This document shows, one piece after another, positions 57,366 to 64,000 of a DNA stretch of 64,000 bases. The translations under genes and the position numbers were made by a program. Below the pieces are notes generated by a model. The model was given only the letters and a program-made list of their open reading frames with translations. It ran no database searches and had not been told where the DNA came from. Each line of letters opens with the position of its first letter. The first letter of the stretch is position 1. The stretch is from Pseudomonas entomophila (lineage in GTDB: Bacteria; Pseudomonadota; Gammaproteobacteria; Pseudomonadales; Pseudomonadaceae), in NCBI RefSeq assembly GCF_013523125.1, contig NZ_JAAMQJ010000001.1:124001-188000 (forward strand), in the 5' to 3' direction.

Positions 57366-57806
57366 ATGAGCACGCATTTTTCTGGCGAAGGCAATATCGG
57401 CTCGCCACCGGAGTACCGCGAATTCCCCAATGGCAACGACGAGCCCAACCGCCTGCTGCGCCTGAACGTCTATTTCGACAACCCCGTTCCCAAGAAGGAT
57501 GGCACCTTTGAGGACCGTGGCGGCTTCTGGGCGCCGGTGGAAATCTGGCACCGCGACGCCGAGCACTGGCAGCGCCTCTACCAGAAGGGTATGCGGGTGC
57601 TGGTCATCGGCCGCATGGAGCGCGAGCCCTGGACGGACAACGAAGATCAGCCACGCGAGACCTGGCAAGTCAATGCGCGCAGCGTAGGCATCTTGCCGTA
57701 CCGCATCGAGTCTGTGGTCCTCAGCCCGAAGCCACAGGAGGCAGAACCGAAGCCGCAGGCCGACCAGGAATCGACCGCGCCGAAAGAGACGAAGCGCCGG
57801 AAGTGA
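57366..57806 (+). CDS. ssb: ICE single-stranded DNA-binding protein
   Basis: The 146-residue protein has an OB-fold of the ICE Ssb type: MSTHFSGEGNIGSPPEYREF, then RLLRLNVYFDNP and GFWAPVEIWHRDAEHW, YQKGMRVLVIGRMEREPW. It protects single-stranded DNA during transfer or replication. The C-terminus ends in basic ETKRRK, without the acidic DDDIPF-type tail of housekeeping Ssb that binds partner proteins. GGAGATC precedes the ATG. Confidence 0.87.
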   Translation: MSTHFSGEGNIGSPPEYREFPNGNDEPNRLLRLNVYFDNPVPKKDGTFEDRGGFWAPVEIWHRDAEHWQRLYQKGMRVLVIGRMEREPWTDNEDQPRETWQVNARSVGILPYRIESVVLSPKPQEAEPKPQADQESTAPKETKRRK

Positions 57807-57857
57807 CCCGGCATGGAGGGCGGCTGCCGCAGCGCTTCGCCGCCCTCCATGCGCCGC

Positions 57858-57880
57858 GAGCTATCCCCAGGGGATAGCTC
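57858..57880. repeat. ICE palindrome, copy 3 (23 bp)
   Basis: Perfect inverted repeat with arm GAGCTATCCCC and centre A, the reverse complement of copy 2; the surrounding TGATG and GCG flanks are shared too. It lies between ssb and topB, in a 279-base gap with no gene. Confidence 0.9.
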
Positions 57881-58085
57881 CATCAACGTCCACCGACTTC
57901 CACGCGTTCCCGCGAATCGCCGCTCCCGAACCGCATACCTCCGGCCACTCGCCATTACCGCACAAGCCCTTCCATCCCGTGAAAGCGGTCGCCGCCGCGT
58001 GCCGCTTGTTTGCTGCTGCCCCCGGTGGTGCTCGGCATCCTCGATCCCAGCAACTCCATGAACCATGGGAATCGGATGAACGGAT

Positions 58086-60107
58086 ATGCGGCTGTTCTTG
58101 TGCGAGAAGCCCTCCCAGGGCAAAGACATTGGCCGGATTCTCGGCGCCACACAGCGCGGTGAAGGCTGTCTCAACGGTTCCGGCGTCACCGTCACCTGGT
58201 GCATCGGCCATCTCGTAGAAGCCGCTACGCCCGAAGCCTACGACGAGCAGTTGAAGCGCTGGTCCATCGAGCAGTTGCCCATCATTCCCCAGCATTGGCG
58301 GGTCGAGGTCAAACCGAAGACCGCCACGCAATTCAAGGTCGTCAAGGCGCTTCTGGCGAAGGCGACCCAGCTTGTCATCGCCACCGATGCCGACCGCGAA
58401 GGCGAGTTGATCGCCCGCGAGATCATCGAACTGTGCGGCTACCGCGGCCCCATCGAGCGGCTGTGGTTGTCGGCACTCAACGATGCGTCCATCCGCGCCG
58501 CCCTCGGCAAGCTACGGCCCTCAGCCGAGACGCTGCCGATGTACCACTCGGCGCTGGCGCGATCCCGTGCGGATTGGCTGGTGGGCATGAACCTCAGTAG
58601 GTTGTTCACGGTGCTGGGGCGGCAGGCCGGCTACGACGGCGTGCTGTCGGTCGGCCGCGTCCAGACCCCGACGCTCAAGCTCGTCGTGGACCGCGACCGC
58701 GAGATCGCAGCCTTCGTGTCCGTGCCGTACTGGGCCATCGTCGTGTCCCTGTCCGCAGGTGTCCAGGCTTTCACCGCGCACTGGGTTCCACCCAATGCCT
58801 GCACCGACGACGCAGGCCGCTGCCTGCAGCAGCCGGTCGCACAGCAGGCCATGCAGCAGATCCGCGCTGCGGGCAGCGCCCACGTAGTGTCGGTTGAGAC
58901 CGAGCGCGTGCGCGAAGGCCCGCCGCTGCCGTTCGACCTGGGCACCTTGCAGGAGGTGTGTTCAAAGCAGCTCGGGCTGGACGTGCAGGAAACCTTGGAG
59001 ATCGCCCAGGCCCTGTACGAGACGCACAAGGCCACGACATACCCCCGCTCGGATTCCGGCTACCTGCCCGAGAGCATGTTTGCCGAAGTGACCACCGTTC
59101 TCGACAGCCTGCTTAAGACCGATCCCTCGCTGCGCTCGATCATAGGCCAGCTCGACCGTTTGCAGCGCTCGCGCGCCTGGAACGATGGCAAGGTCACGGC
59201 CCACCACGGCATCATCCCGACGCTCGAACCGGCGAACCTCTCCGCCATGAGCGAGAAGGAACTGGCCGTGTACAGGCTCATCCGGGCGCATTACCTAGCG
59301 CAGTTCCTCCCTCACCACGAGTTCGACCATACTGTGGCCAAGCTTTCGTGCGGTGGGCAGAACCTTGCGGCCACGGGCAAGCAGGTTGTCACGCCGGGCT
59401 GGCGCCAGGTGCTGGCCGAGCCGCAGTCCGAGGACGGCGATGGCGACGGCGACACCGCGGCCCGCGCCCAGGTGCTACCGGCGCTGCACGAAGGTCTGGC
59501 ATGTCAGGTGGCCGATATCGATCTGAAGGCACTCAAGACGCTGCCGCCCAAACCGTACACGCAAGGCGAGTTGGTCAAGTCTATGAAAGGCGTCGCCAAG
59601 CTGGTGTCCGATCCCCGCCTGAAGCAGAAGCTCAAGGATACGGTCGGCATCGGCACCGAAGCGACCCGGGCCAACATCATCGGCGGCCTGATCGCCCGCG
59701 GCTACCTCGTAAAGAAAGGGCGCGCCATCCGCGCCTCGGATGCGGCTTTCACCTTGATCGATGCCGTGCCTGCGGCGATTGCCGACCCCGGCACCACCGC
59801 CGTCTGGGAACAAGCGCTCGACATGATCGAAGCCGGCCAGCTCACGCTGGATGTGTTCATCGGCAAGCAGGCCGCATGGATTTCGCAGTTGATCGCGCAG
59901 TACGGCAACGCGTCCCTGTCTATCAAGGCTCCCCAAGGGCCGACATGCCCGCAGTGCGGCGCACCCACGCGCCAGCGCAGCAGCAAGAGCGGCCCGTTTT
60001 GGTCGTGCAGTCGCTACCCGGACTGCAAAGGCACGCTGCCGGTCGAATCCGGCAGCTCCAAGCGCGCCGCCTCGCGCCCGCGCCGTAGCGGCCGCAAAGG
60101 CTCCTGA
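58086..60107 (+). CDS. topB: DNA topoisomerase III of the ICE
   Basis: The 673-residue type IA topoisomerase has the Toprim start MRLFLCEKPSQGKDIGRILG and acidic ATDADREGELIAREI (near residue 97), the active-site tyrosine in TTYPRSDSGYLPES (near 320), and a C-terminal zinc ribbon CPQCGAP...CSRYPDCKG. It resolves DNA links during element replication or transfer. The tail is Arg/Ser-rich. The element's TopB sits in its usual place after ssb. Confidence 0.95.
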   Translation: MRLFLCEKPSQGKDIGRILGATQRGEGCLNGSGVTVTWCIGHLVEAATPEAYDEQLKRWSIEQLPIIPQHWRVEVKPKTATQFKVVKALLAKATQLVIATDADREGELIAREIIELCGYRGPIERLWLSALNDASIRAALGKLRPSAETLPMYHSALARSRADWLVGMNLSRLFTVLGRQAGYDGVLSVGRVQTPTLKLVVDRDREIAAFVSVPYWAIVVSLSAGVQAFTAHWVPPNACTDDAGRCLQQPVAQQAMQQIRAAGSAHVVSVETERVREGPPLPFDLGTLQEVCSKQLGLDVQETLEIAQALYETHKATTYPRSDSGYLPESMFAEVTTVLDSLLKTDPSLRSIIGQLDRLQRSRAWNDGKVTAHHGIIPTLEPANLSAMSEKELAVYRLIRAHYLAQFLPHHEFDHTVAKLSCGGQNLAATGKQVVTPGWRQVLAEPQSEDGDGDGDTAARAQVLPALHEGLACQVADIDLKALKTLPPKPYTQGELVKSMKGVAKLVSDPRLKQKLKDTVGIGTEATRANIIGGLIARGYLVKKGRAIRASDAAFTLIDAVPAAIADPGTTAVWEQALDMIEAGQLTLDVFIGKQAAWISQLIAQYGNASLSIKAPQGPTCPQCGAPTRQRSSKSGPFWSCSRYPDCKGTLPVESGSSKRAASRPRRSGRKGS

Positions 60108-60309
60108 CCGATCCCGTTCCCCGTGAGCCGTGCCCGCCTTCGGCGGCGTGGCCCGTGTCCCGCATGCCCTGCGGGACGCCCAGCGCGCAACGCCTTCTTG
60201 ATTTGTGTGCGCGTCCCGCCCAGCCGTCCCCGGCCGCGGGACCTGAAGGTAGCTTCTCTGCGAGCCGCACCACGCGCGTTCTGTTGATCTGCGTTTCTTC
60301 CGCCCTCTG

Positions 60310-60363
60310 CGAAGGGTCTCCCGGTGGCTTGCCAGCGTGCACGAGCCACCGGGAGACCCTTCG
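60310..60363. repeat. Perfect 20-bp inverted repeat downstream of topB
   Basis: The arm CGAAGGGTCTCCCGGTGGCT (60310-60329) is matched exactly by its complement at 60344-60363, with a 14-base loop. No T run follows, so it is not a standard terminator. The whole stretch 60108-61029 lacks an intact gene and holds further hairpins, for example GTCCCGCA/TGCGGGAC at 60157-60177. Confidence 0.9.
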
Positions 60364-60548
60364 TGGTCAGCGGTAATCGGTGCCGGTGCCCGCCGGTGCA
60401 AAAACGGGCTCCCTTTGTGCGCGGATGTGCGCCAGACGATGCCGGCCCCAGCCACGACATGGGCCGGGTGTGATTGCTGAGAGCAGACGGTTCTAGCGAC
60501 GACCGGGCCTGCCAATCAGCCCACGGGTGGCTCCTCTTTCCTCCCGAG

Positions 60549-60580
60549 CCGAAGGCCGCAGGGCCTTCGGCGCCTTTTTC
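60549..60580 (+). terminator. Rho-independent terminator
   Basis: GCCGAAGGCC and GGCCTTCGGC form a 10-bp stem with a 4-nt loop (60559-60562), followed by GCCTTTTT. It probably ends transcription coming from topB. Confidence 0.75.
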
Positions 60581-60639
60581 CTGCCCATCAACGTCCCGGT
60601 CCGGCCATTGGCCTGGGCCACACGAACAGGAGAGATGAC

Positions 60640-60702
60640 ATGCACCCTCAATATTGCGCGCAACTGCTGTACGGCAGTGTGTGCAGCGGCATCGATCCAG
60701 CT
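60640..60702 (+). pseudogene. 5' remnant resembling a C5-cytosine DNA methyltransferase
   Basis: After GAGAGATGAC an ATG opens a frame beginning MHPQYCAQLLYGSVCSGID. LYGSVCSGI is the SAM-binding start of phage/ICE-type cytosine methyltransferases (LxxGSVCSGIEAA). The resemblance ends after about 20 residues, and the frame runs into a terminator hairpin at 60721, so only the first codons survive. The stretch 60703-61029 shows no gene. Confidence 0.45.
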
Positions 60703-60720
60703 TCTCCTACCCGTCCTGAC

Positions 60721-60751
60721 AGCCCCGCACTTGCTGCGGGGCTTTCTTTTT
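60721..60751 (+). terminator. Rho-independent terminator after the methyltransferase-like remnant
   Basis: AGCCCCGCA / TGCGGGGCT is a perfect 9-bp stem with loop CTTGC and is followed by TTCTTTTT. It lies inside the open frame that starts at 60640, which argues against that frame being a working gene. Confidence 0.85.
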
Positions 60752-61029
60752 CCACGTTCGCCAATCGGGGCTGTAGCAGGTGCCGATTTCCGGCTGACGT
60801 GGCTCGACTCGCGCACGAAGCTGCCTGCATGTGTCGCTGATCCGTCAGCACCATGCCAGCAGCCAGGGTTTCCAGGCTGCCGCGGATTCTCTCCGCGCCA
60901 CCCGCCAGTCCGCCATCGCATCGAGTCTGCGGACGCGCGTCCTCGTGACGCCGATGCTTTTTCTCAACCGCATGCGGGAGCTGCCATCCCGTGAGGGACA
61001 AGGCCCTCGCTTCTCCAAGGAGCCCATCC

Positions 61030-61242
61030 ATGTCCCAGCAAGCCTCTTTCGGCCAGTTGGCCTTGATCCATTGCGGCAAGTTCCTGCCGCTCGAAGTCCT
61101 GCATAGCGCCGCCGGCCACTACATCGGCACGCGCGATACCGAAGGTCCCGTTTCGCGGGAATCCAGCGAGTACTTCCGCAGCTATGTCGCGGCTCAACGT
61201 GCCCTAGAAAGAGGCGGCTGGTCCCAGCTCGCCACGCCCTGA
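61030..61242 (+). CDS. Small ICE protein of unknown function
   Basis: The 70-residue protein starts MSQQASFGQLALIHCGKFLPLEVLHSAAGHY and ends in ERGGWSQLATP. The ATG at 61030 has AAGGAG 8 bases upstream; an in-frame ATG at 60991 lacks such a site. I recognise no domain. The spacing to the next gene (21 bases, with GGAGG) suggests one transcription unit. Confidence 0.7.
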   Translation: MSQQASFGQLALIHCGKFLPLEVLHSAAGHYIGTRDTEGPVSRESSEYFRSYVAAQRALERGGWSQLATP

Positions 61243-61263
61243 TCCAACTGGAGGAATCACGTC

Positions 61264-61656
61264 ATGAACCAGCTTTTGCCACAGGAAGTCGTCGATCAGA
61301 TCATGCGGGAAGAGCAGCATTTCGCCGCCGCGCCCCAAGCCTTCTTCGAGGCCTGGAAGCGCGGTGTCGAGATCGCTGGCCCGCAATGGTTTGGCGACGG
61401 CACACGCGAAGGCCTGAACCAGGCCAAGAGCAAGTGGGATCTGCGTCCCGACATGCTGCGTGCCAACGACGCTCTCGGCGTCCTGAGCAGCGGAGAACGC
61501 ATGTTCCTGTCCGCCATGTTCAGCTTCTACAACGCGCGCGAGGGCGGTGCCATGCTCAAACGCTGCCACTTCCAAGGACTGTCGGACTTCGACGGTCTCG
61601 ATCTGCAACGCCGCAAGGTCATCGCCGACCTGCTGGTGAACTACAGCGGTTGGTGA
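61264..61656 (+). CDS. ICE protein of unknown function (130 aa)
   Basis: The 130-residue helical protein (LLPQEVVDQIMREEQHF; SSGERMFLSAMFSFYNAREGGAML) has a strong GGAGG site before the ATG. No enzymatic motif is seen. Similar orphan genes are common between topB and the STY4534-family gene of this element class; function unknown. Confidence 0.75.
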   Translation: MNQLLPQEVVDQIMREEQHFAAAPQAFFEAWKRGVEIAGPQWFGDGTREGLNQAKSKWDLRPDMLRANDALGVLSSGERMFLSAMFSFYNAREGGAMLKRCHFQGLSDFDGLDLQRRKVIADLLVNYSGW

Positions 61657-61699
61657 GCCGGCTTCCGGAATATCACCACCTTGTCGTTCGCCACCCCAT

Positions 61700-61736
61700 G
61701 AGGGACATGCGCCCACCAGGCCATGTCCCTCAATTT
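61700..61736 (+). terminator. Probable terminator
   Basis: GAGGGACATG / CATGTCCCTC forms a 10-bp stem with a 12-nt loop and is followed by AATTTT. A second hairpin CCACCGGG/CCCGGTGG (about 61812-61835) follows before the next gene. Confidence 0.55.
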
Positions 61737-61870
61737 TCCCTCCGTCAGCCAGCGCGGATTGGCCCAAAGCCATCGATCAGTGCCGCCTGACGCTTTTTCG
61801 ACTTTCAACCCACCGGGGTCCAGTTCCCGGTGGCGGGGATTGGCTCCATTATTCAATCTGGAGAAATCCT

Positions 61871-62608
61871 ATGACCCAGAATCCCAACCCCTTTGTACGC
61901 GGCTACTGGAATCTGAAAATCGTCCGAACGCTGTGCATCAGCTACGAAGACGGAAGCCCGCATGTGTGGCGAAACATCCACGCGAGCCAACAGCACCTCT
62001 CCGACGAGGAGCTGGTTTCTTCCCCCTGCATCGTCACCAGCGACTTCGCGGTGGTCAGGAATGGCACTGTGCCTGTCAGTGCCGAACTGATGGCCGAATG
62101 CGATGCCATTGAAGGCGTCAGCGGCGAAGGCGTGGTGGGTGCGGTGGTTTATGCCATCCATGGCGACGACCTGGACGGTCGCCCGGTCCACGTCGGTGAT
62201 ACCTATTCGGCCGAGGCCGCGCGAGACGTGGTGCAGCGGTTGGGTTTCGAGACCGGCTATTACAGCCGATGCTGGGAAATCAGCAGCGCGCACATCAGCC
62301 AGGAAACCGGCCAGTACCTGGCCAGCCTAGCGGACCTTGCGACACCGGAGGCCTTTCTGTTCATCGCCTTCCGGGTTCCATACAGCCCAGCGATCGGCGT
62401 CAAGCTGATTTCCACGCCCTGGACAGACAAGAACCTGGAGTATGCCGAGGGCATCAGTGCGGAGCAGCTTCGGCAGGAACACCGGGACAAGGGCATGCCT
62501 GACGACCTGGCGAACATTCTTGAATTGGCCGGCCAGGCCGATGTGCGCATCCTCATCCTAGACGCTGACGCACCCGCGCTACTGGGCCTGCCACTGGCCG
62601 AGATCTAG
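61871..62608 (+). CDS. ICE protein of unknown function (245 aa), possibly DUF5983
   Basis: The 245-residue protein starts FVRGYWNLKIVRTLCISYEDGSPH and has a central TGYYSRCWEISSAHISQETGQYL and a C-terminal DVRILILDADAPALLGLPL. I think it belongs to the DUF5983 group found in ICEs, but cannot verify this. GGAGAAA lies 4 bases before the ATG. No catalytic motif was recognised. Confidence 0.7.
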   Translation: MTQNPNPFVRGYWNLKIVRTLCISYEDGSPHVWRNIHASQQHLSDEELVSSPCIVTSDFAVVRNGTVPVSAELMAECDAIEGVSGEGVVGAVVYAIHGDDLDGRPVHVGDTYSAEAARDVVQRLGFETGYYSRCWEISSAHISQETGQYLASLADLATPEAFLFIAFRVPYSPAIGVKLISTPWTDKNLEYAEGISAEQLRQEHRDKGMPDDLANILELAGQADVRILILDADAPALLGLPLAEI

Positions 62609-62704
62609 CAGACGCGCGACGCGCAAGCCTTCCCCTTTATCCCCCACATGCCAGCCCGCCTCCCACCAGGAGCTGGGCCGGTTCAATTCCATAGGAGCAA
62701 TCTC

Positions 62705-62983
62705 ATGTTCCCCGATCTCATCTCGCCTACGCCTGACTTCGAGAATCAGCTTGGAGCCTGCGTTAACGCCATGAGCCAGAACGACGCCATCGGCCAGATT
62801 CTGGTGTTCGAGCGCATGAGCGGCACGCTGCACATGCGCCATATCGACAGCGCCGATCTGATGGACACCGACATTGACGACTACGAAATGGTCGTGTTTG
62901 ACGGTGGCAATACAACCGGCGACACGTGGAAACACGTGTTCTTCCCACGTCAGCGCGAACACTATTTCGTGTACGAAGCCTGA
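62705..62983 (+). CDS. Small ICE protein of unknown function (92 aa)
   Basis: The 92-residue acidic protein reads MFPDLISPTPDFENQLG...YEMVVFDGGNTTGDTWKHVF...EHYFVYEA. TAGGAGCAATCTC precedes the ATG at 62705. No domain recognised. A terminator follows directly. Confidence 0.7.
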   Translation: MFPDLISPTPDFENQLGACVNAMSQNDAIGQILVFERMSGTLHMRHIDSADLMDTDIDDYEMVVFDGGNTTGDTWKHVFFPRQREHYFVYEA

Positions 62984-62990
62984 CATCTCC

Positions 62991-63012
62991 AGCCCCTTTC
63001 GAGGGGCTTTTT
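62991..63012 (+). terminator. Rho-independent terminator
   Basis: AGCCCCT-TTCG-AGGGGCT followed by TTTTC ends the small-gene cluster. The remaining bases to 63328 are a leader without a gene; they hold a CCACCAG/CTGGTGG hairpin (63216-63233) ahead of the next gene. Confidence 0.85.
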
Positions 63013-63328
63013 CTTGCGCTGAACCGGGCTGCGTGGACAAAGGGAAACACCCGGATGCCAATTGATTGCTGCCGCGCGCGCAAGGGCCGCCCATGCTGAC
63101 CCCATGCCTGCTGACGTTGTCAGCGACATGCCAGGCAATCATCGGTCTTCGAGGTTGCGGCGCAGTTTCCACTGCGTGACCGAGCCAGCTCGCACCGCAT
63201 CCATACGCGAGCGGCCACCAGTCTCTGGTGGTGGATGCTTTCGCCTTATCAACCCACCGCGGGGTTACGCACCTTTCCCCGCATGCGTGGGCTCGGTGTG
63301 TCTCCGCTTTTCCCAATGGAGATTCACC

Positions 63329-64000
63329 ATGAACACCACGTCCAACGAGAAATCGTATTTCGACCTCCACACATCGGGCATCGGCTACATCCAGCGTGTC
63401 CGTGAAGTGCCCGTCAGGGGCGGCCGCCGTGCGCAGCCCTTCCTGGCATGCACCATCGCCGCATTGGTCGGCCCCGCCAGGGACCCCAGCTACCGCTACT
63501 TCGATGTCAAGGTCTCGGGTGCCGAGGCCAAGAAGCTCGTTCAGCGCTACATCGGCGTTGACGATTCCAAGCAGCGCCCGCTGGTGCGCTTCCGCCTCGG
63601 CGACCTTTGGGGCGATGCGTACATCCGCGACAAGGGCGAAAACCAGGGCAAGGCCGCCGCGTCCCTCAAGGCGCGACTGCTCAAGGCCGAGCCGATCGAG
63701 CGGGCCGAACTGGCTTCAATCGAGCAGCACGAGCTGATTACCCGTGGCATCGGCTACCTCAACCGTCCGAAGGACGTCACCCCCAAGGATGGCGATCCGT
63801 TCCTGTCATGCTCCATCGCCGCATTGGCCGGACCTGTCGATGAACCGGAATATCGGTACTTCGACACGATCGTCGCCACCCTCGGGGCCGAGCATCTGGT
63901 TCGCCGATGCGTGCAGGCCATCGAAGGGGATCGCAAGGTGCTGATCGCCTTCCGTCTCAACGACATGAAGATCGATCCGTACATCCGTACCAAGGGCGAG
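63329..64000 (+). CDS. STY4534-family ICE replication protein, N-terminal 224 codons
   Basis: The frame starts at an ATG preceded by AATGGAGA and runs off the window. The visible part contains an internal duplication: GIGYIQRVREVP...PFLACTIAALVGPARDPSYRYFD (from about residue 17) is repeated as GIGYLNRPKDVT...PFLSCSIAALAGPVDEPEYRYFD (from about residue 135). Each unit ends in a YIR-KGE stretch. This two-unit make-up and the place in the element fit the STY4534 family of ICE replication proteins. The exact reaction is unknown. Confidence 0.8.
   Translation, partial: MNTTSNEKSYFDLHTSGIGYIQRVREVPVRGGRRAQPFLACTIAALVGPARDPSYRYFDVKVSGAEAKKLVQRYIGVDDSKQRPLVRFRLGDLWGDAYIRDKGENQGKAAASLKARLLKAEPIERAELASIEQHELITRGIGYLNRPKDVTPKDGDPFLSCSIAALAGPVDEPEYRYFDTIVATLGAEHLVRRCVQAIEGDRKVLIAFRLNDMKIDPYIRTKGE

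Larger units (their letters stand above)
44676..64000. mobile_element. ICEclc/PFGI-family integrative and conjugative element, right-end portion
   Basis: The tRNA-Gly att sequence, arsenic cargo, and the collinear set alpA-parA-small gene-parB-like-DUF2857-replication protein-TIGR03761-DUF3158-ssb-topB plus a STY4534-family gene define this class of element. The element continues past the window; conjugation genes, relaxase and integrase are not seen here. Confidence 0.92.

Overview
The window looks like a Pseudomonas chromosome of the P. putida type. The reasons are the high GC content, a glcC-glcDEFGB glycolate locus, a REP element of the P. putida kind, FecI/FecR/TonB iron-uptake units and a type VI secretion (T6SS) cluster. 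From about 44.68 kb onward the sequence changes into one end of an integrative and conjugative element (ICE) of the ICEclc/PFGI family, inserted at the 3' end of a tRNA-Gly gene. No database search was possible; family names rest on recognised motifs and gene order.

Chromosomal part, 1-17.96 kb: the end of lpxH followed by a 16-copy 7-bp tandem repeat; a two-gene DNA repair/modification unit (radical SAM protein plus TIGR03915 partner) behind a near-consensus LexA box; the divergent glcC / glcDEFG-glcB locus (glycolate to glyoxylate to malate) with two identical-arm operators in the divergent promoter region; an iron-starvation sigma factor, its anti-sigma partner, a transducing TonB receptor and a second TonB receptor; and a TauE/SafE permease.

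T6SS part, 18.0-44.35 kb: a leftward operon vasI-tssA-tssM and a rightward operon tssB-C-E-F-G-tagH-tssJ-K-L-hcp-vgrG-DUF4123 chaperone. The rightward operon ends in two tandem copies of a MIX/VasX-like toxin gene plus a membrane protein gene that is probably the immunity gene. The two modules are almost identical at both ends but diverge in one block spanning the toxin C-terminus and the immunity N-terminus. tssM carries an in-frame amber codon that removes the last 159 codons, and no clpV, PAAR or sigma-54 activator gene is in the cluster, so the system is either partly decayed or depends on genes elsewhere.

ICE part, 44.68-64.0 kb: an 18-bp tRNA-Gly-like attachment site, then an arsenic-resistance operon (arsR, LMW-type arsC, acr3, MFS, glutaredoxin-type arsC, arsH) reading toward the attachment site. 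Next come the conserved ICE genes reading away from it: a likely bisR, alpA, parA, a small gene, a parB-like bisD, a DUF2857 bisC, a replication protein gene, TIGR03761, DUF3158, ssb, topB, several small orphan genes and the start of a STY4534-family gene. In ICEclc the bisR-alpA-bisDC region is the bistable switch for transfer competence; here arsenic genes occupy the place of the ICEclc mfsR-marR-tciR regulators. The replication gene contains a perfect DnaA box plus six iteron-like half-sites, a candidate replication origin, and a 23-bp palindrome recurs around the TIGR03761-ssb-topB block. The integrase and the intact tRNA-Gly gene should lie beyond the right edge.
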